Source of the DNA: Nocardia fusca NBRC 14340
GTDB taxonomy: Bacteria > Actinomycetota > Actinomycetes > Mycobacteriales > Mycobacteriaceae
NCBI RefSeq assembly: GCF_001618425.1
Contig: NZ_BDCU01000027.1
Coordinates: 186,001-250,000, forward strand
Direction of reading: 5' to 3'
DNA length: 64,000 nucleotides
Positions within the stretch are counted from its first letter, which is position 1. Each line of letters starts with the position of its first letter. Below the pieces are notes generated by a model. That model was not told where the DNA came from and did not search any database. It worked only from the letters and a program-made list of their open reading frames with translations. Shown one piece after another: positions 47,859-56,263 of this stretch. The position numbers were made by a program, and so were the translations under genes.

Positions 47859-48521
47859 TCATCGGCGGTTGCCCGAACTGCCCTGCCCGCCCGGGAAGTT
47901 CGCCGGAGGCTGCCCGGGCAGGGCGGGCCATTCCGAGCTGAGCTGGGGGTCGGCCTCCAGATGACTCAGACCGTTCCAGCACAAATTGACCAGATGGGCC
48001 GCGACGACTTCTTTGGACGGGCTGCGCACATCCAGCCACCAGGTGGCGGTGGTGGCCACCATCCCGACCAATGCCTGTGCGTACAGGCCGGCCAGGCTGA
48101 TATCGAAACCGCGGCGTTCGAAATCACCGCCGAGCAGATGCGCCACCTGATTGACCGCCTCGTTGAGCAGACTCGAGTAGCGGCCGTCGGTGGAGGACAC
48201 CGGCTGATCACGGACCAGGATGCGGAACCCGTCGGTGCGTTGCTCGATATAGGTGAGCAGGGCCAGCGCCACCTGTTCGAGCCGCACCCGCGATCTGTTG
48301 TTGGTGAGCGAGGAGGTGATCATGTCCAGCAACATCGACATCTCCCGGTCGACCACGACCGCGTAGAGCCCCTCTTTACCGCCGAAATGCTCGTAGACGA
48401 CCGGTTTGGACACCAGGGCGCGTTGCGCGATCTCCTCGATGGATGTGGCGTCGTAGCCGCGTTCGGCGAACAGGGCGCGACCGATCTCGATCAACTGCTG
48501 GCGCCGCTGGGTACCCGTCAT
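47859..48521 (-). CDS. TetR-family regulator (Rv1019-like)
   Basis: About 220 residues. The helix-turn-helix is RGYDATSIEEIAQRALVSKP, then VVYEHFGGKEGLYA. The C-terminal domain contains TTATWWLDVRSPSKEVVAAH and a Gly/Pro-rich end. Position between mfd and glmU matches Rv1019. The start is uncertain: ATG 48521 (MTGTQRRQQL) is conservative, but the frame is open upstream through VPVGRQRM, and a GTG 12 nt upstream is possible. Confidence 0.82.
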   Translation of the reverse strand: MTGTQRRQQLIEIGRALFAERGYDATSIEEIAQRALVSKPVVYEHFGGKEGLYAVVVDREMSMLLDMITSSLTNNRSRVRLEQVALALLTYIEQRTDGFRILVRDQPVSSTDGRYSSLLNEAVNQVAHLLGGDFERRGFDISLAGLYAQALVGMVATTATWWLDVRSPSKEVVAAHLVNLCWNGLSHLEADPQLSSEWPALPGQPPANFPGGQGSSGNRR

Positions 48522-48840
48522 CCGCTGTCGACCCACCGGAACCTGCTCGGTGGCCTCGCCGGCGTCACCGGCGGCCCGCCACTCCTCGGTTCTTCTCGGT
48601 TCTCCCGACGCCACGTTCCCGCCTCCCTGGTTATCGGGGCCGTGGGTGCCGAAACCGGACCTACGACCAGAACCATCGAGATCAACTGTCCCAGACCCGT
48701 GGCGGCCGGAGACACCCGGGCGGGACGGGACCGCTGGCGTGTCGCCACCACCACGGTTCGACGTATCCCGGGGTGGCATGCGAGTATCGTTCCCGTGCCG
48801 GGGCACAGCGGCGGGTTTCGGGTACCTGCCGGTGTGACAG

Positions 48841-48911
48841 TCCGCCGTAGTGTAATGGCAGCACCTCTGATTTTGGTTCAGATAGTTCAGGTTCGAGTCC
48901 TGGCGGCGGAG
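48841..48911 (+). tRNA. tRNA-Gln (anticodon TTG)
   Basis: The acceptor stem TCCGCCG pairs with CGGCGGA. The D loop is AGTGTAATGGCAGCA, the anticodon stem-loop TCTGA-TTTTGGT-TCAGA gives anticodon TTG, and the T arm contains GTTCGAGTC. No CCA is encoded; discriminator is G. It lies 44 bp upstream of glmU on the same strand. Confidence 0.96.
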
Positions 48912-48954
48912 CAGCTCGCGTGCACGATGACCATCGTCGGCCCGAGGGAGATTC

Positions 48955-50445
48955 ATGCAGGAGCAGACCGCCGTCATCGTGCTAGCCGCAGGTGCCGGTA
49001 CGAGAATGCGGTCGAAGACGCCCAAGGTGCTGCACCCGCTCGCCGGGCGCAGCATGCTGGCGCATGCGCTGTACGCGGCCCATGCCATCGAGCCGCGCCA
49101 TCTGGTGACGGTGGTGGGGCACGACCGGGAGCAGGTGGGGGCGGCCGCGGCCGCGGTGGCCACCGAACTCGATCGGGAAATAGTGCCGGTGGTGCAGGAA
49201 CAGCAACTGGGCACCGGGCACGCCGTTCAGGTGGGGCTCTCCGGACTGCCCGCCGATTTCTCCGGCGATGTCATCGTCACGTCCGGGGATGTCCCGCTGC
49301 TGGACGGGCACACCCTCGCCGCCCTCCTCGACGAGCATCGCAGCTATGCCGAGCGCCCCGCCGTCACGGTCCTCACCTTTGTACCCGAGGACCCCAACGG
49401 CTACGGCCGTATCGTGCGTGACGCCGACGGTGAGGTCGCCGAGATCGTCGAGCACGCCGACGCGACCCCGGAGCAGGCCGCGATCCGCGAGGTCAATTCC
49501 GGCGTGTACGCCTTCGACGCCGGGGTGTTGCGCACCATGCTGGGCCGGCTGTCCACCGCCAACGCCCAGCACGAGCTGTATCTGACCGATGTCCTGAAAC
49601 TCGCCCGCGAGGCGGGCTACCCCGTGCAGGGCGCCCGCCTGGTCGATTCGGCCAAGGTCACCGGCGTGAACGACCGCGTGCAACTGGCCGCCGCGGCCCA
49701 TACGCTCAACCGCTACATTCTGGAACGCCATATGCGCGCCGGCGTGACCATCATGGATCCGGCCACCACCTGGATCGATACCGATGTCCGGATCGGCCGC
49801 GACACCGTGGTGCGCCCAGGGGTGCAGCTGCTGGGTACCACGGTGATCGGCGAGGACGCCGAGATCGGCCCGGACTCCTCCCTCACCAATACGCTGGTCG
49901 GCGACCGCGCCCGGGTGATCCGCACCCACGGCGAAGCCGCGACGATCGCCGCGGGGGCGACGGTCGGACCGTTCAGCTATCTGCGGCCGGGCACGGTGCT
50001 GGGCGAGTCCGGCAAGATCGGCGCCTTCGTGGAGACGAAGAACGTCGAGATCGGCCGACACACCAAGGTCCCGCACCTGACCTATATCGGCGACGCCACC
50101 ATCGGCGAGCACAGCAACATCGGAGCATCCAGTGTGTTCGTGAACTACGACGGGGTGCGCAAGCATCGCACTGTCGTGGGCTCACACGTGCGTACCGGCA
50201 GCGATACGATGTTCATCGCCCCGGTGACCGTGGGTGACGGCGCCTATACCGGGGCAGGTACTGTACTGCGGGAAGACGTTCCACCGGGCGCGTTGGCAGT
50301 GTCCGGCGGGGCGCAGCGCAATATCGAGAACTGGGTGCAGCGGAAACGACCGGGAACCGCTGCAGCAGAGGCGGCGGCGAAAGCTCTCGCGGCCGAAGAG
50401 ACACCAGGTCGGGCAACAAAGCTTAAGGATGGCAACCAGCAGTGA
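48955..50445 (+). CDS. glmU: Bifunctional GlmU (GlcN-1-P acetyltransferase/GlcNAc-1-P uridyltransferase)
   Basis: Completes UDP-GlcNAc synthesis. The N-terminal uridyltransferase has VLAAGAGTRMRSKTPKVL at about 10-27 and TSGDVPLLDG. The C-terminal left-handed beta-helix has many hexapeptides (for example VGPFSYLRPGTVLGESGKI), the KNVEIGRHTKVPHLTYIGDA segment and a His/Glu-rich acetyl-CoA site. A C-terminal extension of about 40 residues is Ala/Lys-rich. Its stop overlaps prs as GTGA. Together with glmS and glmM it completes the route in this window. Confidence 0.98.
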   Translation: MQEQTAVIVLAAGAGTRMRSKTPKVLHPLAGRSMLAHALYAAHAIEPRHLVTVVGHDREQVGAAAAAVATELDREIVPVVQEQQLGTGHAVQVGLSGLPADFSGDVIVTSGDVPLLDGHTLAALLDEHRSYAERPAVTVLTFVPEDPNGYGRIVRDADGEVAEIVEHADATPEQAAIREVNSGVYAFDAGVLRTMLGRLSTANAQHELYLTDVLKLAREAGYPVQGARLVDSAKVTGVNDRVQLAAAAHTLNRYILERHMRAGVTIMDPATTWIDTDVRIGRDTVVRPGVQLLGTTVIGEDAEIGPDSSLTNTLVGDRARVIRTHGEAATIAAGATVGPFSYLRPGTVLGESGKIGAFVETKNVEIGRHTKVPHLTYIGDATIGEHSNIGASSVFVNYDGVRKHRTVVGSHVRTGSDTMFIAPVTVGDGAYTGAGTVLREDVPPGALAVSGGAQRNIENWVQRKRPGTAAAEAAAKALAAEETPGRATKLKDGNQQ

Positions 50446-51422
50446 CCGCGTCATGGATCGACAACCAGAAGAACCTGATGCTCTTCGCCGGGCGGTCGCA
50501 CCCCGAACTAGCCGAGCAGGTCGCCAAGGAACTCGACGTTCACGTCACCCCGCAGACCGCGCGTGATTTCGCGAACGGGGAGATCTTCGTCCGGTTCGAG
50601 GAGTCGGTCCGCGGCTCGGACGCTTTCGTCCTGCAGAGCTTTCCGGCGCCGCTGAACCAGTGGCTGATGGAACAGCTGATCATGATCGACGCGCTCAAGC
50701 GCGGTTCGGCCAAGCGGATCACCGCCATCCTGCCGTTCTACCCCTACGCCCGCCAGGACAAGAAGCACCGCGGCCGCGAGCCCATCTCGGCCCGCCTGGT
50801 CGCCGATCTGCTCAAGACCGCGGGCGCCGACCGAATCGTCACCGTCGACCTGCACACCGACCAGATCCAGGGCTTCTTCGACGGCCCGGTCGACCATATG
50901 CACGCCCAGCTGCAGCTCGCCGAGTACGTGCGCAACAACTACAGCCTCGACAACATCACCGTGGTCTCCCCCGATTCCGGCCGCGTCCGGGTGGCGGAGA
51001 AGTGGGCGGATTCGCTGGACGGCGCGCCGCTGGCGTTCATCCACAAGACTCGTGATCCGCTGGTCCCGAACCAGGTGAAGTCCAACCGGGTGGTCGGCTC
51101 CGTCGAGGGCCGCACCTGCATCCTCATCGACGATATGATCGACACCGGCGGCACCATCGCCGGCGCGGTGAACGTGCTGCGCGAGGCCGGTGCCGGCGAT
51201 GTGGTCATCGCCGCGACGCACGGTGTGCTGAGCGCCCCGGCCGCCGAGCGGCTCGCGTCCTGTGGAGCCCGGGAGGTCGTGGTGACCAACACCCTGCCGA
51301 TCACCGAGGACAAGAAGTTCCCGCAGCTCACCGTGCTGTCCATCGCACCGCTGCTGGCCCGCACCATCCGTGAGGTCTTCGAGAACGGTTCGGTGACCGG
51401 ACTGTTCAACGGCAACGCCTGA
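50442..51422 (+). CDS. prs: Ribose-phosphate pyrophosphokinase (PRPP synthase)
   Basis: Makes PRPP from ribose-5-phosphate and ATP for nucleotide, His and Trp synthesis and, in this group, arabinan precursors. The 326-residue class I enzyme has RQDKKHRGREPISARL, the cation-binding VDLHTDQIQGFFD and the PRPP loop LIDDMIDTGGTI. GTG 50442 overlaps the glmU stop. It ends before a strong terminator. Confidence 0.98.
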   Translation: MTASWIDNQKNLMLFAGRSHPELAEQVAKELDVHVTPQTARDFANGEIFVRFEESVRGSDAFVLQSFPAPLNQWLMEQLIMIDALKRGSAKRITAILPFYPYARQDKKHRGREPISARLVADLLKTAGADRIVTVDLHTDQIQGFFDGPVDHMHAQLQLAEYVRNNYSLDNITVVSPDSGRVRVAEKWADSLDGAPLAFIHKTRDPLVPNQVKSNRVVGSVEGRTCILIDDMIDTGGTIAGAVNVLREAGAGDVVIAATHGVLSAPAAERLASCGAREVVVTNTLPITEDKKFPQLTVLSIAPLLARTIREVFENGSVTGLFNGNA

Positions 51423-51430
51423 TCCTTTTC

Positions 51431-51466
51431 CGAACGGCCCCGGACCCATCGGTCCGGGGCCGTTCG
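51431..51466 (+). terminator. Strong terminator after prs
   Basis: A perfect 16-bp inverted repeat (CGAACGGCCCCGGACC, 51431-51446, complement 51451-51466) with a 4-nt loop lies 8 bp after the prs stop, following a short T-rich CTTTTC. Confidence 0.9.
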
Positions 51467-51539
51467 GCGTTCGGGGCGGAGCCGACACCGCTGGTCACGA
51501 TCCCGCCGAGCGGCCCCGCGGCGGCGCATACTGGTTGGT

Positions 51540-51785
51540 ATGGATCGCGAACCACGAGAGCCCGATATGGGCGACGACGACCAGGAGGACGAGGTCCGCG
51601 CCTACGAACGCTATATCGAGGACCCGCCCGCTGACCTGCGCATTCGTAACCGGGAGGGCGACGACGACGGCCGTCTCGGCATAGCCGAGGAGCTGCGGCA
51701 GGAACCGGACCGGCGCGACCGCGCCGCCGACGACAACCGGCCCGCCGAGGCCGCCGCCATCCATATCGAGGAAGAACCCGAATAG
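51540..51785 (+). CDS. Small acidic hypothetical protein
   Basis: An 81-residue, strongly acidic protein starting MDREPREPDMGDDDQEDE and ending AEAAAIHIEEEPE. The end resembles DUF5709-type actinobacterial proteins from memory. A -10-like CATACT (51527-51532) ends 7 nt before the ATG and no Shine-Dalgarno is present, so the message may be leaderless. Function unknown. Confidence 0.6.
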   Translation: MDREPREPDMGDDDQEDEVRAYERYIEDPPADLRIRNREGDDDGRLGIAEELRQEPDRRDRAADDNRPAEAAAIHIEEEPE

Positions 51786-51865
51786 GGGACGCCCCGGCAG
51801 CTGACGCTGCGCCCGCACCGCGGTACCGGCCAACGAGCCCTCGACGATACGAACGAGGAGACGTG

Positions 51866-52966
51866 ATGAGCACACCGCAGGACCCGCGCGACTCCGGCGA
51901 CAGGCCGGAGGACAGGAGCACAGACCGGCCGGGACCCGATTCCGGCGCCACCGGCGGGCCTGCGGCGGACCGCCCACGGGAAACACCGGACGAGCCGTAC
52001 GTCACCCCCGGCGCCCCGCAACCTCCCGACGACACGCAGACCCCGGATAACGCTGCGGAACCCCCGGCGGGTGACACGGCGTCGGGCACCCCGCAGCCGC
52101 CGGAGGCCGGCGAGCCGTACGGTGCGCAGGCGGCACGGTCCGACGACCCGCCCACCGAGTACCTGCCGAAACTGCTCGGCCGGGGGCCCCGGCCCGCGTC
52201 CGGGCCGGAACAGCCCGCGCCGGGGTCCGGCGAAGGTGCCGGAGCCCATGAGCACGCCGGCACCCCGGAGCAGCGGCCGCCCGGCGGTGAAGTGCCCCCA
52301 CAGGCGTGGTCGGCCCGCCCCGAGGAACAGTCTCCCGGGCAGGCCTGGCAGCAGCAGTCACCCGGCGGGTATCCGGGTTCCGGGCAGCCGCCGGGCGGGT
52401 CGCCCTATCCGCCTCAGGGCGGTGGGCAGTATCCGCCGCAGGGCGGGTACGGCGGACAACCGGGTGGCGGATACGGCGGTCCGGGCGGCTGGGGCGGCCC
52501 GGAACAGACCGGGTGGGGCGCGGAGCAACAGACCGGCTGGGGTCCGCAGGAACAGACCGGCTGGGGTCCGCAGGAACAGGCGGGCTGGGGTGGTGCGCCC
52601 GGCTGGACCGGCGGCGCGCCGGGCGGACAGCAGAGCGGCCGGTCGGGCGGAACGCCCGGTGCCGGTGGTTATCCCGCCTACCCCGGACAACAGCAGTACC
52701 AGCCCTATGGCGCCGACCGGCAGCCGGAACGCTCGGGACCACAGGTACTGTCCATCATCGGTTTCGTCTGCGCCGCGGTCTCGCTGCTGTTCTGCCCGAT
52801 CGTGTTCGGCGCCGCCGGCATCGTGCTCGGAGTCATCGGGCATATCCGCGGCGAGCCGCTGGGCAAATGGGCGGCCATCGCGGCCGCGATATGTCTCGTG
52901 GTGGGCGTGGTGATCGGGTTGCTGCTCACCGGGACCGAGATCGTGCCCAACGAATCGTTCGGCTGA
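51866..52966 (+). CDS. Gly/Pro/Gln-rich DUF4190-type membrane protein
   Basis: A 366-residue protein. Residues 1-270 are disordered, Pro/Gly/Gln-rich, with repeats of GWGPQEQT. Two C-terminal helices (IGFVCAAVSLLFCPIVFG and KWAAIAAAICLVVGVVIGLL) match the DUF4190 domain. GAGGAG lies before ATG 51866. It may be an envelope or division-associated scaffold; no enzyme motif is seen. Confidence 0.8.
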   Translation: MSTPQDPRDSGDRPEDRSTDRPGPDSGATGGPAADRPRETPDEPYVTPGAPQPPDDTQTPDNAAEPPAGDTASGTPQPPEAGEPYGAQAARSDDPPTEYLPKLLGRGPRPASGPEQPAPGSGEGAGAHEHAGTPEQRPPGGEVPPQAWSARPEEQSPGQAWQQQSPGGYPGSGQPPGGSPYPPQGGGQYPPQGGYGGQPGGGYGGPGGWGGPEQTGWGAEQQTGWGPQEQTGWGPQEQAGWGGAPGWTGGAPGGQQSGRSGGTPGAGGYPAYPGQQQYQPYGADRQPERSGPQVLSIIGFVCAAVSLLFCPIVFGAAGIVLGVIGHIRGEPLGKWAAIAAAICLVVGVVIGLLLTGTEIVPNESFG

Positions 52967-53137
52967 CCGGACGGATACCACGCCCGAAGCGCCACCGCGC
53001 CTCGGTCGTGGTCGCACATGCGCCCGCGTAGTACGCGTCACCTCGGTGACAGATATCGTCTGGCCATGCCCGAGGAACGAGGCGCCGGTGGATGCGCGGC
53101 GGCGACAGGGGCGGCCGCGCCGCCGTGGTGCGGATAG

Positions 53138-54055
53138 ATGTCACAGCGGGAACTGGTCGTACTGGGCACCGCCAGCCAGGTGCCGACGGCCCAGCGCAAT
53201 CACAACGGATACGCACTGCGCTGGGGTGGTGAGGTCGTACTGTTCGATCCCGGCGAGGGTACCCAGCGGCAGATGATCCGCGCCGGCATCTCCGCGACCG
53301 ATCTGACCCGGATAGCGATCACCCACTTCCACGGTGACCACAGTCTGGGTCTGGCCGGGGTGGTGCAGCGGATCAATCTGGACCGGGTCCCGCACCCGAT
53401 CGACACCTATTTCCCGGCCTCGGGCCGGCGATTCTTCGACAACCTCTGCGACGCGACCGCCTACCACCGGACGGTCGAACTCCGGCAGTGGCCGATCACC
53501 GGACCGGGCGCACTACCTGCTCCCGGCGCCCCCTTCGAGATCGCCGCCGGCCGGCTCGACCATCCGGTGGAGGCGTTCGGTTACCGGCTCACCGAACCCG
53601 ATTACCGCACCATCCGGCCGGAGGCACTGGCCGAGCTCGGCCTGCACGGCCCGCTGGTGGGCCGTCTGCAACGCGAGGGCGAAATCGACTGGCAGGGCCG
53701 TACCGTGACCCTCGACGAGGTGAGTACGCTGCGGCGCGGCCAGAGTTTCGCGTTCGTCATGGACACCCGCCTCTGCCCCGGCGCGCGGGAACTCGCTGCG
53801 GGAGTGGACATGCTGGTGATCGAAGCGACCTTCGTCGAGGCCGATGCCCGGTTGGCCGCCGAACACGGTCACCTCACCGCCGGGCAGGCCGCCCGGATCG
53901 CCGCCGAGGCCGGTGCGCGGACCCTGGTCCTGACCCATTTCTCGCAGCGCTATCCCGGTCTCGACCAGCATCTGGCCGAGGCGCGGCGGGAGTTCGGGGG
54001 CGAGATCGTGGTCGCCGCGGATCTGGACCGTATTCCGTTTCCGTCCCGCCGCTGA
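53138..54055 (+). CDS. rnz: Ribonuclease Z
   Basis: A 305-residue metallo-beta-lactamase-fold endonuclease that matures tRNA 3' ends. The zinc motif THFHGDHSLGL is near residue 64, with later ligands in VMDTRLCPGA and VLTHFSQRY. The first residues MSQRELVVLGTASQVPT are typical of actinobacterial RNase Z. No clear Shine-Dalgarno precedes ATG 53138. Confidence 0.95.
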   Translation: MSQRELVVLGTASQVPTAQRNHNGYALRWGGEVVLFDPGEGTQRQMIRAGISATDLTRIAITHFHGDHSLGLAGVVQRINLDRVPHPIDTYFPASGRRFFDNLCDATAYHRTVELRQWPITGPGALPAPGAPFEIAAGRLDHPVEAFGYRLTEPDYRTIRPEALAELGLHGPLVGRLQREGEIDWQGRTVTLDEVSTLRRGQSFAFVMDTRLCPGARELAAGVDMLVIEATFVEADARLAAEHGHLTAGQAARIAAEAGARTLVLTHFSQRYPGLDQHLAEARREFGGEIVVAADLDRIPFPSRR

Positions 54056-54083
54056 CCCGCTCCGGCCGGGCGACGACCGGCCG

Positions 54084-54386
54084 TCAGGGTCCGGCGACCG
54101 GCTCGATACGCGTCCCGTCCCGCAACCCGATCGACATGATGTCGGACGGCCGGTCGAGTTCGAGCCGATGCCAGCGGTTACGTGGTACGACGAACGCCGT
54201 GCCCGCACTCAGGCGCACTTCGGTCTCGGCGTCACCGGGGTGGTCCGGACGCAGGTAGAGCCGCAGCGCACCGGACAGACAGCACACAGCCTCCTCCGAT
54301 CCGGGGTGGATCTCCCAGTGGTCGGCGTGGACATCGGCATCGGTCTCGACGTGGAAAGCGGCCCTGGTCGGCGGCCTGGTCGGGCT
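54084..54386 (-). pseudogene. 5'-truncated cupin-domain gene
   Basis: The minus strand encodes a cupin-like domain without an ATG, GTG or TTG ahead of its first strand: FHVETDADVHADHWEIHPGS, then EEAVCCLSGALRLYL and FVVPRNRWHRLELD. The first in-frame start is a GTG at 54287, which would remove the first cupin motif and leave 67 residues. The reading frame runs into the 3' end of the HxlR gene. This fits a deletion that removed the cupin 5' end, or a gene with an unusual start. The stop is intact. Confidence 0.6.
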
Positions 54387-54858
54387 AGGCCGGATCGTTC
54401 GCGCCGACGGCTTCGCGCACCGACGAGCCGAGATCGAACTCTTCGCGATTGGCCTGCACCTCGTCCATATGGGTCTCCGCCCACATCTTGATACCGCGCA
54501 TGATCTCGTGCAGCGAGAGCCCGAGTTCGGTCAGTTCGTAGGTGACGGTGACCGGTACGGTCGGCGTGACCGTGCGGGTGACCAGGCCGTCACGTTCCAG
54601 GGTGCGCAGCGTCTGAGTGAGCATCTTCTGACTGACCCCGGCCAGCCGGCGGGCCAGCTCCGAGTAGCGCAGCGGCTGCGGCTCGCCGCCGCACTCCACG
54701 CCCGGATGCGGACCGCCGCTGCCCAGGGCGGACAGCACCAGCGCCACCCACTTCCCGGAGATCCGTTCCAGCAGCTGCCGACTGGGACAGCCCGCGAAGA
54801 ACGCGTCGTAGTCCACCTTGCGCAGCGCCCGCTGCTGGGCGGCCGTCGTCGTCGCCAT
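54385..54858 (-). CDS. HxlR-family transcriptional regulator
   Basis: A 157-residue winged-helix regulator. It has the N-terminal CPSRQLLERISGKWVALVLSAL and the recognition segment RYSELARRLAGVSQKMLTQTL with TLERDGLVTR. HxlR proteins often sense aldehydes or redox stress. ATG 54858 has AAGGAG 6 nt upstream. It is divergent from the oxidoreductase at 54974, which it probably controls. Its stop lies at the junction with the truncated cupin. Confidence 0.92.
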   Translation of the reverse strand: MATTTAAQQRALRKVDYDAFFAGCPSRQLLERISGKWVALVLSALGSGGPHPGVECGGEPQPLRYSELARRLAGVSQKMLTQTLRTLERDGLVTRTVTPTVPVTVTYELTELGLSLHEIMRGIKMWAETHMDEVQANREEFDLGSSVREAVGANDPA

Positions 54859-54914
54859 GACCCACTCCTTCCTACCCGGCGGTGGGATACGCACTTTCAG
54901 GTGCCTACTTCCCG

Positions 54915-54934
54915 ATGGAGAGTTACCGCTCCAT
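54915..54934. promoter_or_regulatory. Candidate HxlR operator
   Basis: An inverted repeat ATGGAG (54915-54920) and CTCCAT (54929-54934) with an 8-nt spacer lies in the 115-bp divergent region between the HxlR gene and the oxidoreductase. Position and symmetry suit an HxlR dimer; binding is not shown. Confidence 0.45.
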
Positions 54935-54973
54935 TGTGGAGGCATGGCACAGAAATCACCACAGGAGGTCACC

Positions 54974-55882
54974 GTGGCCAGTACTTTCCGCAGTGCGATC
55001 GTCCGCACCCCGGGCGGACCCGATTCAATCGAGATCATCGACGTACCCGTGACCCAGCCCGGCGCGGGACAGGTACGGGTCGCGATAGCCGGCGCCACCG
55101 TCAACCCCGTCGACCTCGCGCTGACCGCGGGTGTTTTCCATGCCCTCGGCATGATCACCCGGTCGGAGTACACCGGGATCGGCACGGATTTCGCCGGCAC
55201 TGTCACCGCGGCCGGGCCCGGCGTCGAACTGCCGGTCGGCACCCGCGTCGCGGGCCTGATCGGTGGATTCGATCGCGATTTCGGCACCTATGCCGAGCAG
55301 GTGATCGTCCCGGTGAGCGATATCGCCCGGGTGCCCGACGAACTCGATCTGGCCACCGCGGCGACCGTCCCGCTCAACAGTCTCACCGCGGCCCAGCTGG
55401 TGGATCTGCTCGGCGCCGGTGACGGTCGTGACCTGCTGGTCACCGGCGCCGCGGGGGCGGTCGGCGGCTATGTGATCCGGTTCGCGCAAGAGCGCGGCTG
55501 GCGGGTCACCGGGCTGGCCCGCGCCACCGACGAGGAGTTCGTGCGCGGTCTCGGCGCCGGTTTCACCGCCGCCGCCACACCGGGCTGGGACGCGGTGGCC
55601 GATGCCGCCACGCTGCAGGAGGCGGGTTTGCCGCTGGTCCGCGACGGCGGGCTGTTCGTCGGAGTGCGGCCCGGCGCCGAACCGCCGGCCGAACGCGGTA
55701 TCACCGTCCGTGCCGTCGCGGTACAGCCCGACGGAGAACGCCTCGCCGGGCTCCTCGCCGATACCGCGAGCGGCCGTCTTCCGGCCCGCGTGCACGCGGT
55801 CCTACCGCTCGACCGGGCCGCCGACGCCCACCGGGAACTCGCCCGGGGCGGGGTGCGCGGGAAATACGTATTGCAACCCTGA
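54974..55882 (+). CDS. NADP-dependent zinc-type alcohol dehydrogenase/quinone oxidoreductase
   Basis: A 302-residue medium-chain dehydrogenase of the quinone-oxidoreductase type. The N-terminal lobe has GATVNPVDLALTAGVF. The nucleotide-binding turn is VTGAAGAVGGYVIRFA, and ends with GVRGKYVLQP. No structural-zinc cysteines are visible. GTG 54974 follows AGGAGG at the right distance; an ATG 30 nt earlier is less favoured. It is divergent from the HxlR gene and probably detoxifies a quinone or aldehyde. Confidence 0.85.
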   Translation: MASTFRSAIVRTPGGPDSIEIIDVPVTQPGAGQVRVAIAGATVNPVDLALTAGVFHALGMITRSEYTGIGTDFAGTVTAAGPGVELPVGTRVAGLIGGFDRDFGTYAEQVIVPVSDIARVPDELDLATAATVPLNSLTAAQLVDLLGAGDGRDLLVTGAAGAVGGYVIRFAQERGWRVTGLARATDEEFVRGLGAGFTAAATPGWDAVADAATLQEAGLPLVRDGGLFVGVRPGAEPPAERGITVRAVAVQPDGERLAGLLADTASGRLPARVHAVLPLDRAADAHRELARGGVRGKYVLQP

Positions 55883-56263
55883 ATCGTTTCGATTCGGGCT
55901 CGACGCGGGGCCGGAGAGCGTGGCGGCGCAGGAGGCCCCGGACCCTTCGGGGACACCGGCGGCACGGCGGGAAGCCGCGCCACCGGTGGTCCGATCACGG
56001 CCGCCACAGCACATCGGACCCCTGCGTCGGGATGTATCCGCTCACCTGAAATGGCGGAATCCATACCCGTTGCGATCGTATACCCGAACAAATTCTCCTG
56101 CGCCGCAATGTGAAAGGCACCAACGATCCGCCTTCCGGCGGCCCGCCCGTCGGGCGCGGCGGCGAAACCGCTCTGTAGTGGCGGAATACGGCCGAGATGT
56201 ACTGCTCCGGACAGTGCGGCGGGCCGGCGATTACTCGATTGCGACACGCCCTGTTCACGGGCG
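55883..56263. other. Intergenic region between the oxidoreductase and the CHAT operon
   Basis: No gene is supported in 381 bp between convergent genes. A 6-bp stem with a 3-nt loop (GAATCG-TTT-CGATTC, 55881-55895) overlaps the oxidoreductase stop. A similar TGGCGGAAT stretch occurs twice. Inverted GCGAC/GTCGC arms near the CHAT stop may help termination. Confidence 0.45.

Noticed and set aside
48522..49214. Extended N-terminus of the second TetR to 49214
   Set aside because: It would run antisense through tRNA-Gln and the glmU start. Only a short extension (12-30 nt) remains plausible.
54209..54484. Minus-strand frame of 91 codons across the cupin and HxlR ends
   Set aside because: It is in a different frame from both the cupin motifs and HxlR and has no domain.
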